Below are positions 1 through 12,500 of a stretch of DNA of 64,000 nt, piece by piece. Source of the stretch: Ephemerocybe angulata (taxonomy: Eukaryota > Basidiomycota > Agaricomycetes > Agaricales > Psathyrellaceae); NCBI GenBank assembly GCA_013368325.1, contig JAACJK010000219.1, positions 1,550,001-1,614,000 of the forward strand, written 5' to 3'. The first letter of the stretch is position 1. Each line of letters opens with the position of its first letter. The notes under the pieces are model-generated. The model was given only the letters and a program-made list of their open reading frames with translations, ran no database searches and was not told the origin of the DNA. A program made the position numbers and the translations under genes.

Positions 1-92
1 AGGAGAGCTTCCCGTTATGGCTATCACCGCACTGATGGCAGGACCGGCGCTTATTCACGCTCTTTCCTCTTTCCCTTCACCGTGACTGCACC

Positions 93-3076
93 ATGTTGGG
101 TCGCGCTATATGGATTCTCGCAGTCTTAGCGCCTACCACTCTTTGTAGTAGGCCGCATCCGGATCCATGTGCCCTAATTGCTGGGGAACGGTGGGCCCTG
201 CCAAGCGACGTCCGGCGCTGCTTACGGTCGTTTCCCCTGCTCCCTGAAATCAAGAACAACGTGAGCCAGCTCTTTATATCGGTATGACATGAACTAAAGA
301 TGGAGGTAGGTAATTGAAGTCGTCAATAAAACTTTGCCCTTCCATACGTCCGTCAACTATCAAATCCAAGCGCCAGCACCATACGATAACGATGTTCACG
401 AGGATCTTCACGCGGACCTCGAGAGGATATCCGCGACCGAGTACACCTCCGAATTCGACTTCCACATCGACATGTATCGTTCCTTCAAGCGCGTGAATGA
501 CGGGCACTGTGGTGTATATAGCAGGTGTTACGACTGTGAGTTGTAGCAGCAGCCAGCATTCGCCCCCCATGCCCCTAACTTTTCATCACAGCACTGTATA
601 TCACCTATCTACCTTTGCCGCTCGTCCTCTTGACCGATGAGAGTGGAGCACAGGGTGTTTATATTGCACCTGAGGCTCATGAGGTCGCCCAGAAAGAGTT
701 CAAGGACGCCGTTTCCTTCTGGGTAAAGCTCCTCCCGACGGTATTTGAAAAGAAGCTCAGGGCGGTCTGTATCGCTCGAGAACTATCTGTAGCCCTCTCT
801 GACTTGGCTACTTCTCAAGCTCTCGGGACTCAAGGTGCTCCTTATAAACGGCCAGGAGCCGTTTTTCGCCGTAGAGGCGAATGCTAATATCACTGGAGGC
901 TACCAATCTCATGCCACCCGGCAGAACTCGTACGATCTCAATTTCCACGGCTGGAAGCTCGCTAACCGCGATTTGGTATAGCTTCTTCTCGAGCTACCGT
1001 AGAGGCGCAGAGGGCTGGGAGTATAACCTTGGCAACTTCGCGTCGCTTGCACACCCTCTTGTTGACGACGTCGAGTTAACAGTCGAATACCCCGATGTCG
1101 AAGGAGGGAATGTCACATTCACGGTATGTCTAACTTCGCCTCCTATTACACGCTCTTGCTTAAACCCAGCTCTACACTAGCTACCCTACCGATCTCGGTT
1201 TGCTTCCGCTTCAAAGAACTTCACCGACGGCCCGTCCTTGCGCGAGCGGAACTGCCTCGCCACCAACAAAACGAACGGCGTCGACCTCTACAACATTCCC
1301 CTGCACCAACTTTCCGAGTTCCTCGAAGAACCGAAGCCACTCGCTCTCTTCCAACAACAACCCGCCATTGCACCTTCTGACTACCGCGAGAGGCATCATG
1401 TCAACGTGCTGCTTGACGGAAGCCCACTTTCGGATGTTTCGCTTCCGGAAAGGCTCTCGCCGTCGCTCGAGTCCATCAATGGCAGCTATAGTGTGGCAGA
1501 GTTCTTTATGCTGAATGATTCTGCCACTGGAGTTCTCGCCTTGGGAAGCTTTTCGGCGAAGAACTACACTCATTTCGGACAGGCATTATTGGAAGGTTTG
1601 CAGGGCCTTAAGAAAGCAGGCGCAGAGCGCCTCATTGTTGATGTTGTGCGTTCATTGCGACAATCCAACCCGGTATAACGCTGAAATGCCCGCTTACAGT
1701 CCAACAATGGAGGAGGGTATATTTGCATTGCTCATGTAGGTCGTCGCGGCTCCTGTCTGCTCACTTGAACTAATGATTTACCAGTGGCTACACCGCATAG
1801 TGAGGCTCGATACCGTGACACATCGGCCGTGGATAACTCTTGAACTCAAGCCTAATAGATCATCGGGCCGAAACCATCGACGCATCCCCAAGCTGGGCTG
1901 GATTCGACCCTGAGAGCAGGTCCATTGGCCCAGCTGATCGCCCAAAGGATCGCAAAAGGAAACGATCCCGACGAACTACTTTATTATAACCCTACTCAAT
2001 GGACGAATGCGACCCACCAGCCACTGCCCACCCATGGAAACTGGCTGCAGCAGCTCAGCATCGTAGTGAACGGGAAGGAGGACTCATTTAGCCAGAGGTA
2101 TTTGGGCCTCGGCGGCCGTGTTTTCTACATATTTCCAAGAGTGGGTGGGTACTGAATCCGGCTATGATGCGTGCAAAATTTAGGTTGGGCCAGGAGTGCG
2201 TCCCGTTCAAATGGAAAGCTCCGAAGCACGGTCTCTTCAGGCCTGACCAAACCGTTATCGTGTCCAATGGACGGTACGTGGTCCACGGTCTCTTCTGTCC
2301 CAGCTGCTAAATAAAGATTAGGTGTGGAAGCTCGTGCTCCCTCTTCAGTGTACGGCAAATCATCTTCCATCATACCTGTCGCTGCCAGAGCTTCTCTGAC
2401 GTTCTCTCACTGCTCAGATCACCATGGCCAAAAAAGAGGGTGTGCGCACGGTAGTGATCGGTGGCAAGCAGGGCGTCGAGCAGCACTATTGCGGCACAGT
2501 CGGCGGCCAGTCTACGGATTTCTCGACGATCGACACCGAAATCAAGGTGAGGGCGGAGGTCTCTGTCGCCAAAAAAATGAGAGACTAAACGGGACCTCGC
2601 GGCAGTCTACGAAACTGAAGAACCACACCCTGGCGCCACCAGATCTGTAGGTGGTCCCCGTCACATTGCGCTATGTTCACCCCCACTCGGGGCTAACCTG
2701 GGCTGACGCACTCCCACAGGTTAACCAACCACATACAGGGTATTACATGGAGACTCGGCTACGGGATAGATAATCCCAATGAGCCAGAAGGTCGGTACCT
2801 TATGTCTCACTCATTTGGCTCTCTTTTCTCTCAATTTTCCATCTGAAGGTTCTGAACCCTTCTCAATATAGAATGGCAAAGCCACACAGCGGACATTAAT
2901 TTCCCGTTGACGAAGGAAATGTAAGAGGCCATTCGCAAGTTGGAAGAGACGGAGGCCAACTAAAAAATCTTCATTCTAGTGTCAACAAACCCGTCGCAAT
3001 ATGGGAGGCCGTCGCCGCTAGCGTTTTCAAAGACAAGAAGCCCATTTTCAAGTTCGTCGTGCAGGAACCTCTCTAA
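93..3076 (+). CDS. Secreted S41-family peptidase with CPAF-like PDZ region
   Basis: Multi-exon gene starting at the ATG at 93, which opens a hydrophobic signal peptide (MLGRAIWILAVLAPTTLCS), followed by the fungal family block DPCALIAGERW. The first intron is read as 261-309, giving the join EIKNN/VIEVVNKTL. The middle carries the CPAF-like PDZ region (about 600-1700). The catalytic half shows NNGGGYICIAHW (near 1710), then SNGR joined across an intron (about 2270-2322) to CGSSCSLFS, where the nucleophile serine of this family lies. The last exon ends IFKFVVQEPL and stop at 3074-3076. Fungal members of this family are predicted extracellular serine peptidases of unknown substrate. About 10 introns are needed; several internal edges were inferred only from family resemblance. 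It converges on the SND1 gene, with about 210 bp between stop codons. The family call is firm; activity and substrate are not known. Confidence 0.85.
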
Positions 3077-3286
3077 TGATCTTCTATTCGCGCTCGAGTT
3101 GCTGCTTCCCCTGGAACCATTCTTGACTTAACCCCCTCCGCATCTCACACGGGGCTGCAAGAATTCTTTTACCGCCAATTCTTACGCCACTGCCCGAGGA
3201 TGTATACAACTGCTCCTACTAATAAAGTCCGTTCCCAACTACGTACAACCCATTCACTCATCCTCCACCCCGGTATCCTATTATAT

Positions 3287-6200
3287 TCACTCGTTATCGG
3301 ACTCCTCCACATCTCCGAACTCGAACATTCCAGCGCGGTCACGCTTGGCTATCGACACGGAGCTTCGCAATTTTTGCACAACCTGGGGATATGCTTGGAG
3401 GTATCTGCAGCCCTTACGATCAACCGACGCAAGGCCCTCGGCGACGAGGTCTGCGTTGATGCACGCAAGTGGGTCACGGGCAGCTGCAGGGTCGGAAGGA
3501 TCGATAAGGCGGAGATGGTAAAGCTGCCCTTCACGGTGATCAATGTTAGCAACTAGTTTACGACCCTCGACCAGAGATCGGAAGCGTTCCACGGCCTCGA
3601 AGTAATATTCGCTGTCTGGCTTGGGAAGCTTTACGAAGCTGGAAGACAGTCAGCGCAGAACTGAATTGAAAAAGACTTTCAGTGGCGAACCTTAGGCGAG
3701 CATCGTGTGCCTGACCAGGCAGGGATCGGAACTTCTGATCCAGTGGTCGGATATTTGAGAAAGCGACTGTATCTTGGTTCCCATAGTCGATGAATGTGAC
3801 TTCCGCCTCTTTCTTAATGGGAGAAGAGCGTCTGATCTTGGCACGATACCATGCACCGTCCGAGAACTTCGCAGAAACGAGCTCGCCATTCTTGGGGACA
3901 AAGCCGGGTGGGCTGGCGATTGGTGATTTGTGGTGCAATGCGAAGTCACGCATGAGCTTCTCAAGTGATGCAATACCTAAGAGATTGGTCATAAGGAAAC
4001 AAAACTGAGACTATCCTTTGAGATGCAGCATACCCTCGGTGTTGAGAATTTGTACTGAGAACCCAAAGTTGCTGGTCCTGACATCGCTGATGATGATGTC
4101 GAGGTATTCAGTTTTGAGGGCACCATTGTCGTCGACTTCTTCTGAAGGAGCGGCAGCTTTCTCTGCCTCTTCGTCATAGTCGGCCCAAATCTACACGGAA
4201 GTTAGCTTAATTGAAGACGACAGGTAGCAGATAGACTGACATTCAGCCTAGCCTTCTTGGCTTCCTCCTATGAATTGAAAAAGAAATTGTCAAAAATCGA
4301 TTGAAGTAAACCCAGTATTAGAACCCACCTCCGCATCGAACAGTTGTCGGGCGTAAGGCAATGTCTCCGCTGAGAATGCGTGCACAGTTGCCAACCCTTC
4401 TTTCACAAGAGCGACGGCGGCGTTCTCGTTCTTGTTAAGGTACAACGCCCCGATGAAGCCACCGGACTTGTCAGTCGTGTCAATCTCGACCTCCACGTCG
4501 CGCTGCATGTAGCGACGAGTAGAGAACTCGGCGGACTCTGAGCCAAAGGGCTCCGCCTTTTCATGGGCGCTACGAGGGGCACGAGGGGCTCGGATGCCTG
4601 TCCGACGTAGTGTAAGCATGCAAGTAAAAGTTCGGACCAAGAAAGAAGGACCGACCCCCGAGAACCAAGGTAAATGTCTGGTTGTCTTTAGGCAGGAAGA
4701 TTCTAACAGTATATCAGTAGAGTATAACAAGCGGGACAGGTCAGCTCACTTGAATCGGGAGCCTGACGCGACGTATTCTACAACCGCGGGAATTCTTCCC
4801 AGTCGCTTGAAACCATTCAAGAACTGAGCGGCGCGAGTTGCTGTCTGCACACCATGTCAGTGAAACCTTTGATATACGGCAGTGACTAACACACTTCTGA
4901 AAGGTTAAGTGGCTGCTTGGGGGCCGGAACTTCCTTGCCAGAGTGAATACCCTTTTGCTCCGAGGCAGCGCTAATTTACTGTCAGCGACTTCATTGCCAG
5001 CAGTGCTAGAAACATACTTCTGTTCGGCAGCGATGAGCTTATCATAGTCCGGTGAGCGGTCTTCGTCGTCACGCTTGTGACGAACAACACTGGCGAGACC
5101 TCTCTCGACTAACTGCTCCGCGATGTTTCTAAGTGTCTGCGTCAGTAACGCGTCTATAGGCCTCTGCGATAGCTCCTTACGCTCCATGGTTTCCATATCG
5201 AATGGTCGCACATTCACGTTCCTCGAAATCTCCTTCCTTGGGTCGGATGAAGTCAATATGAACCTTAACATGCTTTCCAATAAGCTTTTTCCTGAGGAAC
5301 TCTCGTGCCTCGTGGGCGTAGGCAGCTTGGCGCTGGTCGGCGAGTCTATTTGATAGAGTCAGGACGTGTCAATCGAGGGCTTGGTAAGAGTCCACTGACT
5401 TCGGTCCTCTCGTAGAACTCAGCTGGAGGCGCCTCTCCTTCCCTGTCTCCTTGTCCAACACGGAGATCTGGTCCCCAGTCCAAACACGGGTGACGGTGCC
5501 GTCGAACTCGCGCGACTGGCCGCTAATTGGGGCGCCTACTTTGCCTGTAGCAGCGGCCGCAACAGGTGCGTTGGCGTACAGGTTGAGGCGCTTCTCCTTT
5601 GCAGATTTCTCAGCGGCACGCAGGCGTTCCATACCACCGCTGGCGGAGAGCATGCCTGCATGCCAGTCCACGACTCTTGCAAGCCCGTTCGCGAGCAAAT
5701 GCTCCGCGACATTCCCGGCAGGGTGCAGCACTGAATTGGGTGAGTATCCATCGATAGAATTGTCGCGTAAAATCACCAACCAGTTCCGATGAAGATGCTC
5801 GCGGAAGCAGGTGCACTTGCATTTGCAGTCGATTGGAAAGGTGTGGGTGCAGCGTTAGGCAGTGACCAGATCTGGACTTTAACAGGTCGCTGGAGCAACC
5901 TAGATTCCGTGAAGAAGCGTGCCTATGGCAAGACGGTCTCAGTCCACATTCCAAGGTTTACTTCTCTTGGACGTACCTCTTCGGCCCATTGCTCCGACGT
6001 TTCTCCAGGTTTCGACGCGACACGTCCACCCTTGACGCCTGCCAGTGCAATGTTGACCATCTGGTGATCACCGTCGGGCATGAGGAGGCGGATACGAAGG
6101 GTAGTCCCATCCCGAACTTGCTCGACGATGCCTGTAGCAGTTGCTGCATCAGTGCACGCGACATCCGGGCATCCCTAAATACTTACCATCGATTGGCTTT

Positions 6201-6962
6201 CCTTTCCACTCGGCCACGAATGCCTGGGAGTCGAGGGGCATGGTGTGGTGCACTGCGCGAGCCTAACGGGGAGGTCAGAGACCGCCTGTGCGGATAGAAC
6301 CTATCACAACTCACTGTCTGCCCATGGGGATTCCAAATACCCCGTCCAGCAGCCTTGGCTTCTTCCTCTAATGCCCTCTTCTTGAGGTCCTCCTCGCTGG
6401 CCTCGCGCTTAATTTCCTTCAGCTTCGCCCATCCACTACGCAAGAGCTCGGAGGTCAGATCAACGCCTCCGATTTCTGCACTTCCGAGATCCCGAGGCAC
6501 GTCATCGTTGGACGGAAGTGAGTGAATAGTGGTGAACGAGATCTCTTTGCCAACGGTCAAAGCGCGAAGGTACTCTCGGGATTCGAAGGCCCAAGGCTGA
6601 CAGACGCTGTGAGGCCTCATCTCTTGATTACAATACATGTTGAACTGACCTCATCTTCCCGAGTGGATGTTCCGGGACGGGGTGCTTGGAGGTCGGCAAG
6701 GTGTAGAACGCTAGCATCGATTCAATAGGATTCTAATCGGAATTCCATACAACCATGGCGTACCGTTCCTTAGGGGGTTGTCCCTGAGGTCCTGGACGAC
6801 CACGCAGCACCAGGCTGTCGCCAGAGATCACGGCTGAATTCAATAAGTCCAAGATCGCTGCTATAGATGGTTCTAATCGTACATTTGACAATCTATTGGC
6901 CAAATCAGTAAATTCATGGTCTCAGAAATCTTCCACAAAGTACGCACAGCTTTCAAGGACAT
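3287..6962 (-). CDS. Tudor staphylococcal nuclease (SND1/Tudor-SN)
   Basis: Homologue of SND1, a protein with four staphylococcal-nuclease-like domains, a Tudor domain and a partial fifth SN domain. It acts in RNA stability, splicing and stress-granule biology. I place the start in a 19-nt first exon (ATG at 6962) encoding MSLKAV. An intron of about 110 nt joins it to [20 protein letters not shown], the typical first SN repeat. Later SN repeats read through about 6640-4290 (for example GKPIDGK- and [22 protein letters not shown] segments). The Tudor domain is clear at about 3900-3700 ([17 protein letters not shown], then [12 protein letters not shown]). The C-terminal half-SN ends [19 protein letters not shown], with stop at 3287. 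The length of roughly 900 residues matches the family. It is split by at least eight short introns. The exact first exon is an inference from phase and the conserved N-terminus. Confidence 0.93.
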
Positions 6963-7378
6963 TCTTGTGTATGATATAGGAGAATAACGCGCGGTAGACG
7001 ATGAAAGGGATGAGATCTATTCCAGACGTGTTGCCAGCATTAATATTGCGAGATTGCCACGCGACCATTGAGCGCTTCCCATGTGACCTGACGCGTCGTC
7101 CAGGCGCTCCTGGGCCCTGGCGGTTCACCAGGCGCTATTTGGTTTGATATCATGGACCAATAAAGGTTATTTTCGTTATACAATCTACGCAGTTTCTTTT
7201 ATACCTAGTAGGATGATGAGGAGAAAGTCTAAGAACGTCCGAGTAATGGGTGCTGGTTCAGGTGCGATTGGGATAGATGTGCCAGGATATATATTGAGAT
7301 GGGGAGGGTATGAGCAGGGATATAGTGCTTGAGAGGTTATACAAATGCAGATAGAGAATCGACGTGAAAAGTGGATGA
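6963..7378. other. Intergenic, SND1 promoter side and kinase 3' flank
   Basis: About 415 bp between the divergent end of SND1 (start at 6962, minus) and the stop of the kinase gene (7379, minus). It should hold the SND1 promoter and the kinase 3' UTR. A CCAAT motif lies at about 7157 on the plus strand. I see no supported gene; the open frames here look like chance readings. Confidence 0.5.
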
Positions 7379-8964
7379 TCATGAACCAGAACCCTTGGTC
7401 TTTGGGGAGAGAACATTGACAAACTTCCGAGCGGCCGATTTGATAAAGCCAGATAGGTTTTCTGGCGATGCCGCCAGGGGTGTGGTATACCGAAGCCATT
7501 CCTTGGGGTCAAGAACATCTTGCAGTATGAAAGGATTTCGCTAAAGACCGCGTAAGGATACAGACGACATATAATTCGGCCGTTGACTGACCTTGACCTG
7601 GGATAGAGGAATGCGATCCTTGGGAGCTTTCTGGAGCATTTCGTCCAGAAGATGGAGAACAGCATAAGCTTCGCTTGACTGGTCTTGAGGGTGTCTACCG
7701 CCAGTCCATAGGCGATCTGCACCCATATAGTCGTCCGGGAGCCAGTCCTGGGTGCATATAAGGTGGTACAACATGAACTCGTTATGATGGACATTATCGT
7801 TGTCCGACGAGGGATTAAAGGGTGTGTGCCCGAAGAGGAGGCAGAAGAACGTGACCCCTAGGGACCACACGTCTATGGCGGGAGTGATGGGTGGGCGAAC
7901 CTTGGGTATTGGGAATGTCGTCGATACATTGGCCGACGAGGCACTCCGGGAACCACCAGGAGGACTGTCGCATGGAGATACCGTGCTGGTGTTGTCCGAG
8001 TCGTCGTGGAACCAAACCACCTCGGGTGCAAGAAATGAAGGTGTACCGATCCTTCTCGTGAGATCTGTTACAGGGAAAAGGGCTCGCAGCTCAGGGTCTA
8101 CTGGGTCATCTTTCTCTTTCTTGGGGGCGGGAGGAAGCATGATGTGCGAGATACCGAAATCAATGAGCTTCACACAGCTACGATTCGCGGTATACACGAG
8201 GTTCGAAGGCTTGATGTCCCTGTGTACAATGCCTTTGGCGTGCACTACTTGAAGTAAGCGACGGTGTGCATTCGAGGTCAGACTCCACGTACTGTATTCC
8301 AGCCCGACTATGACATCGCGCATGATACGTCGTGTTTGTGCCAATGTTAACAGGGGTAGATGGTCCTCTCCGTGCGTCCACTCGACAGGACCTCCTGGAA
8401 TATACTCCATGACTGCATCCCAGTTAGCCTCCAAGCCACATCCTAATGTATACAGTCCTCACTTATGTATATCTTGTCTTCACGGGGGTCATCAATCACC
8501 TCGAACAATTGAGCGAGATTCGGATGTCGACACTGCTTCATGACCGCGACCTCTCTTCGAACACTATTCTCCGTGCTATTGAGAGCCTGCTTCGTAGACC
8601 CATCCGTCTGCTGATAATTTCTCCTAAGGAGCTTGATCTTGTCCTTCGGATTGCTGCGTTTGACGACTTTGATAGCCTACACGTAGGGACCAGAAGTTGG
8701 CTCGAGACTGTCGATGTGCTCTCGAGCTGGGAAGCGTGAACATACCACTGCTCGGTGTTCATGTAGTGTGTCGTGGGACAGGTAAACCTCGCCATGTCGC
8801 CCCTTTCCAACTCTCTCTTCCCTCAGGTACTGGTTGAGTTTCTTCTTGCGTTGGCCAGACGGCCTCTCCAAGTAGCAAGTGACTGGGATGTCGTAGGGGT
8901 TCGGATCGTATTCCAACGTGCGCCCTAGGTAAGTTGCGGTCGACGCAGATCGTTTGCGCATCAT
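7379..8964 (-). CDS. Ser/Thr protein kinase, CaMKK/SNF1-activating (Sak1/Ssp1) type
   Basis: Protein kinase of the CaMKK/LKB1-like group that in fungi phosphorylates the AMPK/SNF1 activation loop. The start is ATG at 8964 (MMRKRSASTATYLGRTLEYD). The glycine loop reads VGKGRHGEVYLS, followed across a short intron by AIKVVKRSNPKDKIKLLRR (the ATP lysine). Further on are RREVAVMKQCRHPNLAQLFEV, the catalytic loop IVHRDIKPSNLVY, IDFGISH and the TPSFLAPEVVW activation-segment end. A Ser-rich insert of about 40 residues sits between APE and IDVWSLGVTFF. The C-terminus, after a small intron, reads RNPFILQDVLDPKEWL and ends KTKGSGS with stop at 7379-7381. All key catalytic residues are present, so it should be active. 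It is much shorter than yeast Sak1, lacking the long C-terminal tail. The subfamily call rests on sequence resemblance; the substrate is inferred. Confidence 0.87.
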
Positions 8965-9589
8965 GGGGGTGGAGAGGGGGTGTCAGGGTCTACAGATGAA
9001 AGCATGAAAGGCGAAGGTGCGGTTCATGTTATATTCAGTGTTCGCGCTTCCAGTAGTTGTGCAATTAGTGGCGGCGCCCCTATCCAGAAAGTCGCACGAC
9101 CAGCATGCCTGATTGCAGCTGATTGCCATATTCGGATCAAGTAAATTCATCAGATATTCGAGGGAACTGAACTCGAGGTCGTAGTATACGGAATAGCTAT
9201 AGTATGTGGAGCTAGCATTCATTGTTGGTTGGGGAGGACGGCCACTCCTCTTGAAGTCCAAAGGCGTTCAACAGAACTGCCCTGAAATCTCTTCCGAGTT
9301 CAGGGAGAGGAGAGCGAGCCGTCCAACCCATCCACATTGAATGTGTTTCTCAGTGGATTGCTGCAAGTAGATTGCGCGGCATGATGGCGGAGGGCTCTTC
9401 ATGCTGCCAGACGAGCATCATAGGCTGTGTGCGATGGTGAAGGCACTGGTCAGGCCTCGTCGAATGCCGCGAGGCAGAGACGCCGAGTCCAAGACGTGCC
9501 ATCATGGAGGACAAGGTCGATGGCATCAGCCTACCAGCCGGATTTTGATGGCCCCATTGCGATGTTTGGCTTCAAGGGCTTCAAGGAAG
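8965..9589. other. Intergenic, kinase promoter side and UPF2 3' flank
   Basis: About 625 bp upstream of the kinase start (8964) and downstream of the UPF2 stop (9590). Open frames of 70-92 codons occur on both strands, but none shows a recognisable domain or consistent splice context. A further short 3' exon of UPF2 cannot be excluded, because the C-terminal end of UPF2 proteins varies. Confidence 0.45.
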
Positions 9590-12500
9590 TCACTCAGTCA
9601 GCCAATGTCCTGGTAAAGGAAGACTGTAAGTACCTTTGAGCTCCTCAAGCTCTTCCCGTTGCTCATAGTTGAGAACAAGTTGCTTGAGCTGCTGCTGTTC
9701 GACCTTATCTTGAAGTTGGGCAGTGCGAGTCTGGACTGCGAGTGTCGATCCTGAAGGCACAGCGATCTGCCGGGTCTGCAAAGGGAGATTTTTTAAAATT
9801 ATCCGCAAGTCCTCTGGGGAGAAACGTACCAGCTGCTTGTTTCCGCGTTTGGTCAACACGACGAAGTTGGTCATCCCATCATCGCCGTTAATCTCCTCAG
9901 AACCGTCCGGTCGTTTCTTACGACTCGTAGGCGGGATGACAGCAGAGTCCCAAAGTGCAAGAGCAGTCTTCTTGTCTACCTTTCTGGATTCCGCCGACGT
10001 GTCGGTGACCATCTTCGCGAGCTCCTTCGCAAACTCGGCCTCAGCCTCATCCGAAGGACCAAGGTTTTCTTGTGCACTGTTCGACGCGATGATGACATCG
10101 TCGTCGTCTTCCAGCGAGCCAGGCCTCGCGTCGACCTGTGAACAATCAGCATTATGAAAGTCGCTATTGGTTGAACAAATCGCACTGGAGACTCCGGCTC
10201 AAGCCCGTCTTCCTCGTCATCAGTTTCCTTCTCTCTCCTATCGCCACCTTCTTCGTCATCGCTGTCGTCGCTGCTTTCACCTACGATACCAGCAGCCTGG
10301 AGCGCGCCACTAAACATTTCATCAACAGCAATTGCTGCTGCCTCCAAGGTCTTTGGCATCTCCGACTTCGGGCGGATTGCCTCGATCGAGTCTTGCAGCA
10401 TGAAGTCCACATCCATGGGCAAAGGTTCTTTGCATTGTATGTAGTACTGAGAAGTATGTTCAGCAGACAATCGCGCAGCAGTTATAGGTGGACATACGAA
10501 GAAGAACGTCAAAAAGTTGTCGAGTTTCTTCTTCTGCGTTCCGCGGTCGAAGCACATGCCGCAGGTATCAAGAAGCACGCAGACCAGCCTGATGCGGAAG
10601 AAGTCATCAGGCATGTCGATGGACACAGGCTGGCTAGGCATCGGACGTCCCTCGGCTAGAATAGTGTTAGCTGAAATTTCAAGAATTTTAGCAACTCCAC
10701 TCACGGTGGCCAAAGGTTAGAATAGTCCAGAGTGTATCGAAAATGATGCCTGAACTGAGGAGCCTGTAAATGTATAGTTCGCCAAGGTACTTGATCGTAG
10801 CGAGCCTCCTCTGATTGGTGCTATAAACATTCTGCTCGAGGCCGCGTCGGACATCCTCGAGCACCTGATCAACAACAGAGATGGCGAAGGCCGTGCGGTA
10901 CCGTTGGAGGTCATACGTCAGCATGGCCAGCAGACTGACGTTGCTGTATCGAATTTTCCAAGGCTTTGTGAAGACCTTGTGCAAGACTCGACGCACATGG
11001 GCATCGTCCCAGTCCAGTTTGCGAAGCAATTTCAAGACTTTGTCGATGGACTTCTTGCTCAGTACGTCGTAGATCAAGTGTCGAATGAAAAGCTCAATGG
11101 GAGGTCGGATTTTCTCCTCTCGTGGCCCCCGTTCTGGAGGGTTGCACTAAGACCGCGAATTAATTTTAATTACTCAAGATTGCAGAGAGGTATAGCTCAC
11201 CTGGTAGTATGCGTTCTCCAGCAAAAGCTGCTGCCTCTGGTCCAAGTGTTGCATACTTTGCTTTCGCTTCATCAACTCCAACTGTCGGTCGAAAATGAGG
11301 ATTGAAGAAGCATTTATACTATGGAAACAATTACCATTGCAGCGAACCTCTCCCGAGTATCCTCACTCCGAAGAAGAAAGCGACCACAACCCTCAAGGAG
11401 AAGGGCAAGGTTTTCGATGTTGGTCCCCGCGAAATCGTCCAAGCACACCTTAAACATATGGAGAATCAGATATGAGGGAACGACTTTGAACTTCGTCAGG
11501 TTTGACAAGAAAGCGATGTTCTGTTCTCAGAGTTAGAGGGTTTCGCACATTGAGATGAGTCCACCGACCTTCATCCTGAGCTCGGTGAATTCCTTGACGA
11601 CATTCTTCTTCCTCTGAAGATATCTGAACTCTTCGTCGAGCTACCAAACCGAGGGTTCAGTTCGAGTAGCCACAAAGAAAGAATTGGTACCAACCGCAGC
11701 GACGAGCTCAGTGCCAATGTCAGGCATGTATGGGTTCAGAATTCCAATTAGACGAGAGTAATGTGGCAGCAAGTCAGAACGATTCTTGGGGACTTGATTC
11801 ATGAACTAATGAAATGCGCATGAGCTCAAAATCCGCCTTGCTGTGAATTACACCGACCTTGACAAGCCTCTTCCGAGCAGCCTTGGAGTTCAAGAAGGCG
11901 AAATCAACGGCCGCCTGATCGATCAGGGTCCGATTGGTCGCATCCGGCAGTTTGGCAAGAAGGGCGGTGAGAAGTTGAGAAGGTCCTTGGGGCGCCAGCA
12001 AGGGGGAAAGGGGCGGTGTAGTCGCTTTGGGGGTACCTGGAGTAGGCGTCGGGGCACTGAAACAACTTAGTATTCGTAGAATGTGTGGTACAGAGATGCT
12101 CACTTGTCTTCATCAGCATCTTCATCGTCACTCGGCTCAGCGGCGGAACCTTCAGTTCCATCCACGCTGAGATTCTTCAGCTCTTCCTCGAGCTTTCTGA
12201 CTTCCTCTTTCTCTCGCTCAGCCTTCTCTTTCTCGTCTTCAGGCTTAGCACTATTATCAAGCTGTGTCGACTCGCCGACACCGAGGACACTTGCTGGAAC
12301 GAAGTCCCTAAGGTCGGGAACATCTTCGAAGAACTTCCTCTCTTCTTCATCCGCCCACTTGCTAGCGGGATCAAGGACTTCGTCGTTCTCCGATAATAAG
12401 GAGCCCTGGTTAGAGCCAATCTGAATAGACTCTGATTTCTGCGTCGAAGTTGGGAGCTTTGGGAGGGGCAGATAAAGTAGTTCGGATAGCCTGAAGGGCG

